DNA of 64,000 nt from Actinacidiphila acidipaludis (GTDB lineage: Bacteria > Actinomycetota > Actinomycetes > Streptomycetales > Streptomycetaceae). The DNA is taken from contig NZ_JAINZZ010000004.1 of the NCBI RefSeq assembly GCF_019890725.1, positions 1 through 64,000 on the forward strand, written 5' to 3'. The position numbers and the translations under genes are program-made. The notes beneath the pieces were generated by a model. The model saw only the letters and a program-made list of their open reading frames with translations, made no database searches and was not told where the DNA came from. This document shows positions 9,283 through 17,402 of the stretch, one piece after another. Numbering within the stretch: the stretch's first letter is position 1; every line of letters starts with the position of its first letter.

Positions 9283-9669
9283 CTAGTCCTCCCCGCCCCC
9301 GTCGGCGGCAGTCTGTGCGGAGGCTGTGCGGGAGGCGTGCGCGCGCTTGCCGCCGTGCCCGGACGGGATGATCCGCCGGCGGCGGCCCGCAGGCGCGGGC
9401 GCGGGCCGCCCGGAGCCGTCCGCCGCCCGGCCCTCGGAAGCGCCCTCGGCGGTGTGGCCCTCTTCACCCGCGGCCGCGTTCGCCTCGGAGGGACCGGCCG
9501 CCGGCCGGTCCGAGGCGCCCGGGACGGTCTCCATGGCGGCCCTGAACCGCTCGTAACCGGCCAGGGAGGCGCCGTCACGCGTGACGCGCCGCCGGGCCGC
9601 CCAGCGGGCCCAGACAGCGGCCAGGGCGACCGCGACGACAGGAATGAGCAACCACACGAGTGCTCCCAC
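9283..9669 (-). CDS. Small single-pass membrane protein
   Basis: A 128-residue protein with one hydrophobic segment at the N-terminus ('ALVWLLIPVVAVALAAVW') followed by 'ARWAARRR', indicating a cytoplasmic C-terminal tail rich in Ala, Gly, Glu and Arg and probably disordered. The GTG start at 9669 was selected because GGGAG lies six bases upstream; the longest frame (to 9708) lacks such a site. It lies 52 bases upstream of the YlbL-type protease gene on the same strand and may be cotranscribed. Function unknown. Confidence 0.65.
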   Translation of the reverse strand: MGALVWLLIPVVAVALAAVWARWAARRRVTRDGASLAGYERFRAAMETVPGASDRPAAGPSEANAAAGEEGHTAEGASEGRAADGSGRPAPAPAGRRRRIIPSGHGGKRAHASRTASAQTAADGGGED

Positions 9670-9841
9670 AGCGAACTCCCGACCCCGTATCGAGCCCAGA
9701 TGCACCAAATCAGACTTATGAGCAGATTAACCACCCGGTCCGTCAACGGTCGGGCGGGGCACCGGGTTACGCAACCGGAAATCCCACTAACGGACGGTTA
9801 CGTCATCAGAGTGGGTGCGGGGGCACGGAAGCTGCGCGGCG

Positions 9842-9898
9842 TCGCGTGGCTTCGGGTGACGGCGGGGGTCATCGGGGGGGCATCGCGTGGCTTCGGGT
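9842..9898. repeat. 16-bp direct repeat
   Basis: TCGCGTGGCTTCGGGT occurs at 9842-9857 and again at 9883-9898 in the 274-base gap between the small membrane protein gene and moaE. No other feature was recognised in this gap apart from AT-rich DNA near 9705-9725, which probably holds the promoter of the leftward membrane-protein gene. Confidence 0.7.
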
Positions 9899-9943
9899 CG
9901 CCTCGGGTGAAGGGGATCGCTCGCCGGAGCGGCGCCGGCGCGG

Positions 9944-10405
9944 CTACTGGGCGCCGACCCACTCCTCGGTGCCGTCGTCGAACGTCTGGTGCTTCCAGAT
10001 CGGCACCTCGCCCTTGAGGTCGTCGATCAGCCTGCGACTGGCCTCGAACGCCTCGCCGCGGTGCGGGCAGGAGACCGCCACGACCACCGCGAGGTCCCCC
10101 ACCGCCAGATCGCCCACGCGGTGCACCGCGGCGAGCGCGCGCACCGGGAACTCCGCGGCGACCTTCTCCGCGACCCGGCGCAGCTCGGCCCCCGCCGTGG
10201 GGTGCGCAGAATAGGACAGTCCGGTGACCCGCGCATCCTGGTGCCCGTCGTGGTCGCGCACGGTGCCGACGAAGAGCGTGGTGCCGCCGGCCTGGTCGTC
10301 GCCCACGGCGGCGAAGACCTCGTCGACGGACAGCGCGGTGTCGCGGATCGCCAGCAGCCGGATCGGGCCGTCGCCGGGGTCCCGGTCCTCGTAGGTGGAT
10401 GCCAT
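9944..10405 (-). CDS. moaE: Molybdopterin synthase catalytic subunit MoaE
   Basis: A 153-residue MoaE. It transfers sulfur from the MoaD thiocarboxylate to precursor Z to make molybdopterin, in the cytosol. Family hallmarks are 'GGTTLFVGTVRDHDG' near residue 45, 'VHRVGDLAVGDLAVVV' and the C-terminal 'VPIWKHQTF', which carries the conserved catalytic lysine. The ATG at 10405 is preceded by GGAGCAGGGA; an in-frame GTG at 10423 is the alternative. The MoaD partner is not in the window, but MoeZ, which activates ubiquitin-like sulfur carriers, is encoded at 48008-49186. Three 13-bp tandem repeats lie just upstream. Confidence 0.92.
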   Translation of the reverse strand: MASTYEDRDPGDGPIRLLAIRDTALSVDEVFAAVGDDQAGGTTLFVGTVRDHDGHQDARVTGLSYSAHPTAGAELRRVAEKVAAEFPVRALAAVHRVGDLAVGDLAVVVAVSCPHRGEAFEASRRLIDDLKGEVPIWKHQTFDDGTEEWVGAQ

Positions 10406-10423
10406 GCCGTCCCTGCTCCTCAC

Positions 10424-10462
10424 TGTTCCGCCTCTGTGTTCCGCCTCTGTGTTCCGCCTCTG
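10424..10462. repeat. Three exact 13-bp tandem repeats upstream of moaE
   Basis: The unit TGTTCCGCCTCTG is repeated three times without a mismatch at 10424-10436, 10437-10449 and 10450-10462, ending 19 bases before the moaE ATG. The repeats would lie in the moaE 5' untranslated leader. They could be a binding array or a slippage product. Confidence 0.85.
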
Positions 10463-10630
10463 TGGGGTCGCCGTCCCGCCGCGGTCCCACGATACGGAAA
10501 GACGATTCCATTATCGGCCGTCCGCCGTCCCCGATCGAGCCCTCAGCCGCTGAGGCCTCTCCCGACAGCCTCGCGCATCCGCGCGGCGAGCGGCGCCGAG
10601 CGGTCCGAGGCCGCTGACCGCTGCCGCGGC

Positions 10631-11734
10631 TCAGAGCCCGCGGCGCTTGCGGGCCCGCCGGACCACGGCGGCCGCGCCCACCAGAGCCACGGTGGCGCCG
10701 GCCGCACCGAGCGTCGTGGCGTCCTTACGCCCCAGGCGGCGCCCGGCGACCGAGTTCCGTCCGGCGACCTCCTCCAGGAGTTCGGCCAGCACCTCCTCGT
10801 TGGTCCACTTCGGTCGCCAGCCCGCGTCGTGCAGCCGGCTGCCGCTGACCACCCACGGATGCATGGTGTAGGCGAGGTCCCCGGCGGGCGACGGTGTGAG
10901 GCCCAGGCGGTGCAGCCGGGAGGCGGCGCCGAAGGCGATGGCGGGCGGCAGTTCCATGCGCCGGATCCCGGACAGCTCCTCCACCTCCTCCTGCTCCAGC
11001 CAGCCGTCGCAGCCCACCGCCATCTCGCCGTCGACCTTCTCCAGCACCGCGTACTCCAGCGCGGACACCAGGTCGTCGACGTGGCAGAACTGCCAGCACG
11101 GACGGCTGCCCGCCACGACCAGCAGCCGCGGCGACTCGAAGTAGCGGGTCAGCGCGGTGTCGGTGCCGCCGACCAGGACCGCCGGCCGCAGGATCGTCAC
11201 GTTCAGGCCCGGGTGGGCGCGCGGCGCCCGGCGGCCCAGCCGCTCGATCTCCAGCAGGTCGTCGACGAAACTGGCCTCGGAGGTGGCGCGCAGCGGCGCG
11301 TCCTCGGCGAGCGGCACGTCGTTGTCCGCCTGGGCGCCGTAGACCATGGCCGAGGTGCAGAGCACGACCCGGTGCACCCCGGCCGCGGCCGCCGCCGTCA
11401 ACACGGTCTGCGTCCCGCGCACGTTGAACGCCGAGCGGGCCTTGGGGTCGGAGTCCAGATCCATGTCCAGAGCGAGGTGCACGACGACGTCGGCGCCGCG
11501 CAGCTTCTCCGCGATGGCCGGGTCCCGTACGTCGAGCACCCGCCAGGTCGCCCCGGGCACGTCACCGCGCCGCTCGTCGATCGCCAGGACCTTCCTGACC
11601 TGCTCGGACTCGACGAGACGCAGCGCCAGGGCGTGCCCCACCCCGGACGCCGCACCCGTGATCGCGACCACCGGGCCGGACGGGCCGCGGCCCGCGCTCC
11701 GCTCTGGGCGAACGTGTGCTTCTGGGGAACTCAC
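10631..11734 (-). CDS. Extended SDR / NAD-dependent epimerase-dehydratase-like protein
   Basis: A 367-residue Rossmann-fold protein. The dinucleotide motif is 'TGAASGVGHALA' at about residue 26, followed by 'LDVRD' and 'VVHLAL'. The active-site region reads 'CTSAMVYGAQADN': the Ser and Tyr are present but the usual lysine four residues after the Tyr is not, so dehydrogenase/epimerase activity is uncertain. A C-terminal hydrophobic stretch ('TTLGAAGATVALVGAAAVV') followed by 'RRARKRR' looks like a tail anchor or peripheral membrane attachment. The GTG start has GGGAG seven bases upstream. It is divergent from the DUF2342-type gene. Confidence 0.78.
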   Translation of the reverse strand: MSSPEAHVRPERSAGRGPSGPVVAITGAASGVGHALALRLVESEQVRKVLAIDERRGDVPGATWRVLDVRDPAIAEKLRGADVVVHLALDMDLDSDPKARSAFNVRGTQTVLTAAAAAGVHRVVLCTSAMVYGAQADNDVPLAEDAPLRATSEASFVDDLLEIERLGRRAPRAHPGLNVTILRPAVLVGGTDTALTRYFESPRLLVVAGSRPCWQFCHVDDLVSALEYAVLEKVDGEMAVGCDGWLEQEEVEELSGIRRMELPPAIAFGAASRLHRLGLTPSPAGDLAYTMHPWVVSGSRLHDAGWRPKWTNEEVLAELLEEVAGRNSVAGRRLGRKDATTLGAAGATVALVGAAAVVRRARKRRGL

Positions 11735-11849
11735 CGGGTGTCTCCCACGGTTGTCTCAGATACGTACGCAGCCATCCTGCCGGACAGGTGTCTAGGCTGG
11801 AGGTACAGCCCGCAACACACCCCATCACGACACAGAGCCGAGGAATCCC

Positions 11850-13445
11850 GTGAGTGACATCCCATTCGGATTTGGCGTCCCTCCGGAGGAGCCCGAGGAC
11901 GGGGACGAGGGCAAGCAGGGCAAGGGCGGCGCGAACCAGGGCGGCAATCAGGGCGGAAACCAGGGCGGCCCGCCCAATCCGTTCGGATTCGGCGGCGGCA
12001 ACCCCTTCGGCCCGGGCGGCGGGGACAACCCCTTCGCGGCGATGTTCGGCTCGCTGAACCCCAACGACCTGGGCGCCGCCTTCCAGCAGCTCGGCCAGAT
12101 GCTCTCCTACGAGGGCGGCCCGGTGAACTGGGACATGGCCAAGGACATCGCCCGCCAGACCGTCGCCCAGGGCACGCCCGACGGCGTCAAGGACGCCAGT
12201 GTCGGCCGCGCCGACCGCGACTGGGTCGCCGAGGCGGTGCGCCTGGCCGACCTGTGGCTCGACGGCGTCACCTCGCTGCCGTCCGGTGCCAACACCGCCG
12301 TGGCGTGGAGCCGCGCGGAGTGGGTCGAGGCCACCCTGCCGGTCTGGAAGGACCTGGTCGACCCGGTCGCCGAGCGGGTGGCCGGCGCGATGGGCGACGT
12401 CCTGCCCGAGGAGATGCAGGCCATGACCGGCCCGCTGCTCGGCATGATGCGCTCCATGGGCGGCGCGATGTTCGGCTCGCAGATCGGGCAGGCGCTCGGC
12501 ACCCTGGCCGGCGAGGTCGTCGGCTCCACGGACGTCGGTCTGCCGCTCGGTCCCGCGGGCAAGGCCGCGCTGCTCCCGGCGAACATCGCCGCGTTCGGCG
12601 AGGGCCTGGGCATCCCGCAGGAGGAGGTGCGGCTGTACCTGGCGTTGCGCGAGGCCGCCCACCAGCGGCTCTTCGCCCACGTGCCGTGGCTGCGCGCCCA
12701 CCTGTTCGGTGCCGTCGAGGGCTACGCCCGCGGCATCAAGGTCGACACCGCGCGCCTGGAGGAGGCCGTCGGCCAGCTCGACCCGACGCAGCCCGAGCAG
12801 CTCCAGGAGGCGCTGCAGCAGGGCATGTTCCAGCCCGAGGACACCCCGGCGCAGAAGGCCGCGCTGGCCCGGCTGGAGACCGCGCTGGCCCTGGTCGAAG
12901 GCTGGGTGGACGCGGTGGTCCACGAGGCCGCCGCCCCGCACCTGCCGTCGGCCGGCGCGCTGCGCGAGACGCTGCGCCGCCGCCGTGCGACCGGCGGTCC
13001 CGCCGAGCAGACCTTCGCCACCCTGATCGGCCTGGAACTGCGGCCGCGCCGGCTGCGGGACGCCGCCCGCCTGTGGGCGTCGCTGTCCGACGCCCGCGGC
13101 ACGGAGGGCCGGGACGGCCTGTGGGCCCACCCCGACATGCTGCCGACCGCCGCCGACCTGGACGACCCCGACGGCTTCGTGCACCGCGAGTCCTTCGACT
13201 TCTCCGAGCTCGACAAGATCCTCGGCGAGGCCGCGGACGACACGGTGGAGCGCAAGGCCGGGGAGAAGGAGGGCCCGTCGAAGGACGCGGCGGACCCCGC
13301 CCCGGGCGGGAAGACGTCCGCCACCGGTGAGGACGCGCCGGGCTCCGGCACGGACTCCGGCCCGCGCGACTCCGGCCCGGAGCCGGGTCCGAAGCCGGGT
13401 CCGGACTCCGGTCAGGACGGCACGGAGGGCGACGCCGGCAAGTGA
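11850..13445 (+). CDS. DUF2342-family protein, putative zinc-dependent hydrolase
   Basis: A 531-residue protein of the actinobacterial DUF2342 family, often named zinc-dependent metalloprotease or F420-biosynthesis-associated protein. The N-terminus is a Gly/Asn/Gln-rich linker (residues 10-65) and the C-terminus beyond ~460 is Pro/Gly/Ser-rich; the conserved core lies between. The core contains 'ALREAAHQRLFAHVPWL' (near residue 265), the candidate metal-binding segment, and 'FGSQIGQALGTLAGEVVG'. A canonical HExxH is not present, so peptidase activity should not be assumed. The GTG start is preceded by GAGG at six bases. The stop overlaps the start of the Nudix gene by four bases (GTGA), indicating translational coupling. 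Confidence 0.8.
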   Translation: MSDIPFGFGVPPEEPEDGDEGKQGKGGANQGGNQGGNQGGPPNPFGFGGGNPFGPGGGDNPFAAMFGSLNPNDLGAAFQQLGQMLSYEGGPVNWDMAKDIARQTVAQGTPDGVKDASVGRADRDWVAEAVRLADLWLDGVTSLPSGANTAVAWSRAEWVEATLPVWKDLVDPVAERVAGAMGDVLPEEMQAMTGPLLGMMRSMGGAMFGSQIGQALGTLAGEVVGSTDVGLPLGPAGKAALLPANIAAFGEGLGIPQEEVRLYLALREAAHQRLFAHVPWLRAHLFGAVEGYARGIKVDTARLEEAVGQLDPTQPEQLQEALQQGMFQPEDTPAQKAALARLETALALVEGWVDAVVHEAAAPHLPSAGALRETLRRRRATGGPAEQTFATLIGLELRPRRLRDAARLWASLSDARGTEGRDGLWAHPDMLPTAADLDDPDGFVHRESFDFSELDKILGEAADDTVERKAGEKEGPSKDAADPAPGGKTSATGEDAPGSGTDSGPRDSGPEPGPKPGPDSGQDGTEGDAGK

Positions 13446-13972
13446 GCGCCCTGCACGACGACGCGGTCGGTGTCCTCGAGAACTGGCCGGCGCCCACCCC
13501 TGACCAGGAGAAGCTGCGCCAGGAGTACCTGGCGCACCTGGCCGCGCACCCCGACGGACACCTCAAGGCCTGCCGCGACGGGCACGTGACCGGCAGCGTG
13601 CTGGTCGTCGACCCGCCGCGGGAGCGCGTGCTGCTGACCCTGCACGCGAAGCTCAAAATGTGGCTGCAGATGGGCGGCCACTGCGAGCCGGGCGACGACG
13701 CGCTCGCGGACGCAGCGCTGCGCGAGGGCGTCGAGGAGTCCGGCATCGACGGGCTGCGGCTGCTGGCCCCTGAGCCGGTGCGGCTCGACCGGCACCTGAC
13801 GCCCTGCGCCTGGCACCTGGACGTCCAGTACGCGGCGGTGGCCCCCGAGGGCGCCGTCGCCTCGATCAGCGACGAGTCGCTCGACCTGCGCTGGTTCGGC
13901 TACGACGAGGTCGCCGCCGTCGCGGACGCGTCGGTGGTGGCTTTGCTGCGCGGGACCCGCGCGCTGCTGTAG
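13442..13972 (+). CDS. Nudix hydrolase
   Basis: A 176-residue Nudix-fold hydrolase for a nucleoside-diphosphate-linked or related substrate. The Nudix box is recognisable as 'GGHCEPGDD' followed by 'ALREGVEESGI', with the catalytic REx2EExG core intact. The first glutamate is replaced by Asp, and one extra residue lies before the Arg, a variant seen in several Nudix groups. The substrate cannot be predicted. Its GTG start overlaps the TGA of the DUF2342 gene, so the two are translationally coupled. A convergent terminator follows. Confidence 0.85.
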   Translation: MSALHDDAVGVLENWPAPTPDQEKLRQEYLAHLAAHPDGHLKACRDGHVTGSVLVVDPPRERVLLTLHAKLKMWLQMGGHCEPGDDALADAALREGVEESGIDGLRLLAPEPVRLDRHLTPCAWHLDVQYAAVAPEGAVASISDESLDLRWFGYDEVAAVADASVVALLRGTRALL

Positions 13973-13983
13973 CGCGCCGAGCC

Positions 13984-14018
13984 GCAGGGCGCGGGTGGCG
14001 GCCGCCTCCGCGCCCTGC
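13984..14018. terminator. Bidirectional hairpin terminator
   Basis: Arms GCAGGGCGCGG (13984-13994) and CCGCGCCCTGC (14008-14018) form a perfect 11-bp stem with a 13-nt loop that is itself partly palindromic. It lies between the convergent Nudix and AIM24 genes. Confidence 0.75.
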
Positions 14019-14033
14019 GTCCGGGCCGCCGCC

Positions 14034-14798
14034 TCAGCGGTTGGACCAGATGTTGCCGGGGTTCTGGCCGTGGGCGCCCTGCGGGCCCATCCCGTACGCC
14101 CCGCGCAGACCCCCGAGCTGAACGTTCTGCGGCGGCATCAACTCGCTGGGCTGGACCAGGACATACCCCTGCCCGACGAAGTTCAGCTCCCAGCCCTCGC
14201 CGGTGTTCCCGCGCCGGCGGAAGACCGACGAACTGCTGGTCTGCGCCTGCATCTGCACCCGCAGACCGGTCGACCACGCGACGACCGCGTCCGCGTCGCA
14301 GGACACGTACTTGTCGGGCGTGACCGGCATCATCAGCGGCTTGCCCGACGTCATCAGGGCCACCTTGCCGCTGCCGGCGATGTTGAGGTTGTACTGCCCG
14401 GTCACGGACAGGCCGAACTGGCTGTCCACCGCGATGACGTCCCAGTGCAGACCGGAGTCCAGCGCCAGCACGTACGCGCTGTCGACGGTCAGGCCCTCGT
14501 GGTCGACGTCGAGGATGTGGATCTGCTGCGCGAGGTTCGCCAGATAGACGGTGCCCTGGCCGGAACAGCGCATCAGGTCCAGGCCCTCGCCGGTGTGCCG
14601 GCGGGCGCTGCGCTGGTGGTGCGACTGGTACTCGCCGTCGAACTCGATCATGCCCTGGTACGCGACCATGGACCCCTTGCGGGCCAGGCAGTCGGGGCCG
14701 GTGTTGCCGTCCAGCCGCACCCGCAGAAGATAGGAGTTCTGCAGGCTGTAGTGGTCCTGGTTCTGGACCTCGGTGAAGGCGAAAAGCGGGCTCTGCAT
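14034..14798 (-). CDS. AIM24-family protein (third gene of TerD-AIM24 operon)
   Basis: A 254-residue AIM24-family beta-sandwich protein. The family is named after a yeast mitochondrial inner-membrane organisation protein; in bacteria its role is poorly known and it often accompanies tellurite-resistance (Ter) genes. Visible blocks are 'CLARKGSMVAYQGMIEF', 'DLMRCSGQGTVYLAN', 'YVLALDSGLHWDV' and 'AVVAWSTGLRVQMQ', which recur in the two neighbouring genes. The C-terminal ~30 residues are Gly/Asn-rich. No signal peptide or membrane segment is seen. GAGGGGGAG lies upstream of the ATG, and the gap from the preceding AIM24 gene is 15 bases. Confidence 0.85.
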   Translation of the reverse strand: MQSPLFAFTEVQNQDHYSLQNSYLLRVRLDGNTGPDCLARKGSMVAYQGMIEFDGEYQSHHQRSARRHTGEGLDLMRCSGQGTVYLANLAQQIHILDVDHEGLTVDSAYVLALDSGLHWDVIAVDSQFGLSVTGQYNLNIAGSGKVALMTSGKPLMMPVTPDKYVSCDADAVVAWSTGLRVQMQAQTSSSSVFRRRGNTGEGWELNFVGQGYVLVQPSELMPPQNVQLGGLRGAYGMGPQGAHGQNPGNIWSNR

Positions 14799-14813
14799 GA
14801 TGTTCGCTCCCCC

Positions 14814-15497
14814 TCAGCCCCGGATCCGGAGCCGGTCAGTGCTGTCCTCGCTCGGCTGGACGACCACGAATCCCTGGCCGGAGAAGCCGATCTGGAACGC
14901 CTCGCCGCTGCCGCGCCCGATCAGCGACGACGCCTTGAAACTGCGCTTGGCCTTCATCTTCAGCCCCGACGACCAGGCGACCAGGGCGTCCGGGTCCACG
15001 TACGTCTCGTCGGCGCCGCTGCCGCAGTCGACCACGATCGGCGTCCCGCGCGAGGTGACGGCGACCCAGCCGGTGCCGGACACACCCACGTTGAACAGGC
15101 CCTGCCCGGCGAACTTGGCGAGCCCCTTGACCCGCTCGACGCCCCACTGCAGGTGGGCGTCGAAGGCCAGCAGGTTGCTGCCGTTGACCGACACCGACTC
15201 GTTGGCGAGGTTCAGGCACACCACGTCGGCGCCGTAGTCCGCCAGGTACAGCAGCCCGTCGCCGCTGCACTTCATCAGCGGGGTGCCCTCACCGGTCAGC
15301 CAGGCCGAGGCCATCTGCCGCACGGCGGGCGGGTTGGGCTCGTACTGCACGAAGCCCTCGTAGGCGATCATCGAGCCGGTCCTGGCGAACAGGTCCTGGC
15401 CGGTCCGCATCGCGACCCTGAGCATCGCCGAACCGTGGTTCTCCATACGGGCGGCGACCGGCGTCGGCGCGTAGCCCGCGATCATCTGCTGGTCCAT
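14814..15497 (-). CDS. AIM24-family protein (second gene of operon)
   Basis: A 227-residue AIM24 paralogue containing 'LFARTGSMIAYEGFVQY', 'PLMKCSGDGLLYLAD', 'NLLAFDAHLQWGVERV' and 'ALVAWSSGLKMKAK', aligned block for block with the flanking AIM24 domains. It consists of the AIM24 domain alone. Its ATG follows the stop of the TerD-AIM24 gene by six bases, so cotranscription and probable translational coupling are expected. The three related domains in a row suggest tandem duplication and a hetero-oligomeric complex; that is inference. Confidence 0.85.
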   Translation of the reverse strand: MDQQMIAGYAPTPVAARMENHGSAMLRVAMRTGQDLFARTGSMIAYEGFVQYEPNPPAVRQMASAWLTGEGTPLMKCSGDGLLYLADYGADVVCLNLANESVSVNGSNLLAFDAHLQWGVERVKGLAKFAGQGLFNVGVSGTGWVAVTSRGTPIVVDCGSGADETYVDPDALVAWSSGLKMKAKRSFKASSLIGRGSGEAFQIGFSGQGFVVVQPSEDSTDRLRIRG

Positions 15498-15503
15498 GGC
15501 GGG

Positions 15504-17186
15504 TCACACCTCGTAGGGCTGGACGACGATGAAGTTGCCGGGCGCGCCGCGGAACTGCAGGTTCACGGTCTCACCGCTGTGGCCGGGGTAGGCGGTCCTG
15601 CGCAGCCGCACCTGGCTGGAGACGATCACCTGCGAACCGGCCGACCAGGCCACGATGGCGTTGCTGTCGGCGTAGGTGGTCGGCGTGACCGGCAGCACCA
15701 CGGGCGTGCCGTGGGTCTTCACGATCACGGTGCCGGTGCCCTGGAACTGCATGGTGAACAGCGCCCCGCCGGGGATCCCGTGGCCCTCGATCCGGCGCAC
15801 CTCGTGCTGCAGGCTCTCGTCGAACGCGAGCACGTTCTCCGCGGAGACGCACAGCGCGTCGCCCTGCAGCTCGACCGGGTGCAGATAGGCGGCGTTCTCC
15901 GCGAAGAAGACCTGGCCGTTGCCGGTGCAGCGCATCAACTGCATCTCCTGGCCGGTCATGTTGCCCACGATCCGGCCGGTGAAGCCCGCGCCCTTGTAGG
16001 CGAAGTCCACCTTGCCCTGGTACAGCACCATGCTGCCCTGCCGGGCCAGCACCGGCTGGCCGCCGGCCTGACCGAGGTCGGCGCGCATCAGCTTGGGGTT
16101 CTGCTGCGTCCACCGCTGACCGGTGGGCACCTCGCGGTACTTCTGCATGGCGGCGGCCAGTCCCGGGCCCTGCGCGGGCATCGACGGCAGGCCGTAGTTG
16201 GCGGGCGCACCGGGCGGGCCGGGCTGCGGGTAGCCGGGCGGCGGCTGCTGGCCGAACGGGTTGCCCGGAGCGGGCGCTCCGGGCGGGCCGGGCTGACCGG
16301 GGAGCGGCGGCGGGGTCGTGCCGCCGGTGCCGAACGGCGGCGCCTGACCGGGCGGACCGGCCAGCGGCGCGACCATCGTGGGCGCGTGGTGGATGTCGGG
16401 GCCGCCGGCTCCCGGTGGCGGTGTGAAGCCGGGCTGCTGCGGTGCGACCGGCGGCGGACCGGCCGGTCCGCCGAACGACGGCGCTGGGGCGGGCGGCGGC
16501 GTCGGGGCCGCGGGCGCGCCGAAGGACTGAGCGGGGACCGGGGGCGGCGTCGGCCCGCCGGGCGGCGGGGCGAACCCGGGGGCGGGCGCCGGGCCCGCGC
16601 CGGGCGGGGGCGCGAAGCCGGGCGCGGCCTGCCGCGGCGGCTCGGCTGCGGGCTCCTCCTCGGCGACCTCGCCGCCGAAGTTCCGCAGCAGCGCGGCGAG
16701 TCCGCCGTCGAAGCCCTGGCCGACGGCCGCGAACCGCCACACGTCCTTGAGGTAGAGGTCGGCGAGCATCACCGCGCGCTCGGTGGTGAACTCCGCGCCG
16801 GTGAAGGCGTAACGCACCACCTCCTCGCCCCCCGCGACCAGCCGGATGTAGCCGGGACCGACCTGCGACATCTGCCCGTCGCCGTCGATCGTCGCGGTGA
16901 AGCTCAGCCGCTGCACGGCGGCGGGGACGCGGTCGAGAGTGACGCGGAAGGACTCGGTGTCACCGGCCTGCGGGCCGAGCAACTGGATGGATTCCTCAGG
17001 CGACTTGGGCTGGTTGAAGAAGACGAAGTAGCGGTCGTCGGAGAGCTTCTCGTCCGCGTCGAGACCGAAGCAGCTGATGTCGAAGGCCAGCCCGGGGGCG
17101 GCGATCTGCACCCCGACGTAGAGGTCGGTGCCCGCCGTCATGTCACTGAGCTTGGCCTTGTGGCCGCGTTGGAATTCCCTGGCCAT
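15504..17186 (-). CDS. TerD-domain / AIM24-domain fusion protein
   Basis: A 560-residue two-domain protein. Residues 1-175 are a TerD domain ('FDISCFGLDADEKLSDD', 'FVFFNQPKSPE', 'VVRYAFTGAEFTTERAVMLA'), the stress-response fold associated with tellurite resistance and calcium binding. Residues ~180-325 are an extreme Pro/Gly/Ala linker. The rest is an AIM24 domain ('VLARQGSMVLYQGKVDF', 'QLMRCTGNGQVFFAE', 'ENVLAFDESLQHEVRRI', 'AIVAWSAGSQVIV'). The ATG at 17186, preceded by GGAAGG, begins the conserved TerD sequence; an upstream in-frame start at 17261 is not supported. It is the first gene of a three-gene operon. The physical fusion links TerD and AIM24 directly in function, probably at the cell envelope or in a cytosolic stress assembly. 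Confidence 0.9.
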   Translation of the reverse strand: MAREFQRGHKAKLSDMTAGTDLYVGVQIAAPGLAFDISCFGLDADEKLSDDRYFVFFNQPKSPEESIQLLGPQAGDTESFRVTLDRVPAAVQRLSFTATIDGDGQMSQVGPGYIRLVAGGEEVVRYAFTGAEFTTERAVMLADLYLKDVWRFAAVGQGFDGGLAALLRNFGGEVAEEEPAAEPPRQAAPGFAPPPGAGPAPAPGFAPPPGGPTPPPVPAQSFGAPAAPTPPPAPAPSFGGPAGPPPVAPQQPGFTPPPGAGGPDIHHAPTMVAPLAGPPGQAPPFGTGGTTPPPLPGQPGPPGAPAPGNPFGQQPPPGYPQPGPPGAPANYGLPSMPAQGPGLAAAMQKYREVPTGQRWTQQNPKLMRADLGQAGGQPVLARQGSMVLYQGKVDFAYKGAGFTGRIVGNMTGQEMQLMRCTGNGQVFFAENAAYLHPVELQGDALCVSAENVLAFDESLQHEVRRIEGHGIPGGALFTMQFQGTGTVIVKTHGTPVVLPVTPTTYADSNAIVAWSAGSQVIVSSQVRLRRTAYPGHSGETVNLQFRGAPGNFIVVQPYEV

Positions 17187-17344
17187 CGTGCGACCTTCCC
17201 CCATCCCCTGTGCTGCCGGTGCGTTGCGACAGGCTAACCGCTCGGCCCGACGGCGGGCCATTCCCCTCAGGTCACCGCTCCGTCACCGTTCCGCGCGTGC
17301 GGCGTGCGCGGACGCGTGCGGACGGGGAGGGTGGGGCGGGGGGC

Positions 17345-17391
17345 GCGGAGGTTCCGCATGGGGGCGGTAGCGAGGGGTGCGGAGGTTCCGC
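17345..17391. repeat. Two copies of a 13-bp palindromic element
   Basis: GCGGAGGTTCCGC, a 5+5 inverted repeat, occurs at 17345-17357 and 17379-17391, 34 bases apart centre to centre. The pair sits between the TerD-AIM24 gene start and the end of the next leftward gene. It could be an operator for the ter operon or a remnant terminator. Confidence 0.5.
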
Positions 17392-17402
17392 GCCGGGCGG
17401 GG

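Noticed and set aside
10636..11734. Possible active dehydrogenase call for the SDR gene
   Set aside because: The lysine of the YxxxK motif is not present after the active-site Tyr, so only the fold and a tentative family are stated.
13995..17237. A 1080-residue open frame on the plus strand opposite the TerD-AIM24 operon
   Set aside because: It is the antisense shadow of three clear minus-strand genes with conserved AIM24 blocks; its own sequence resembles no family.
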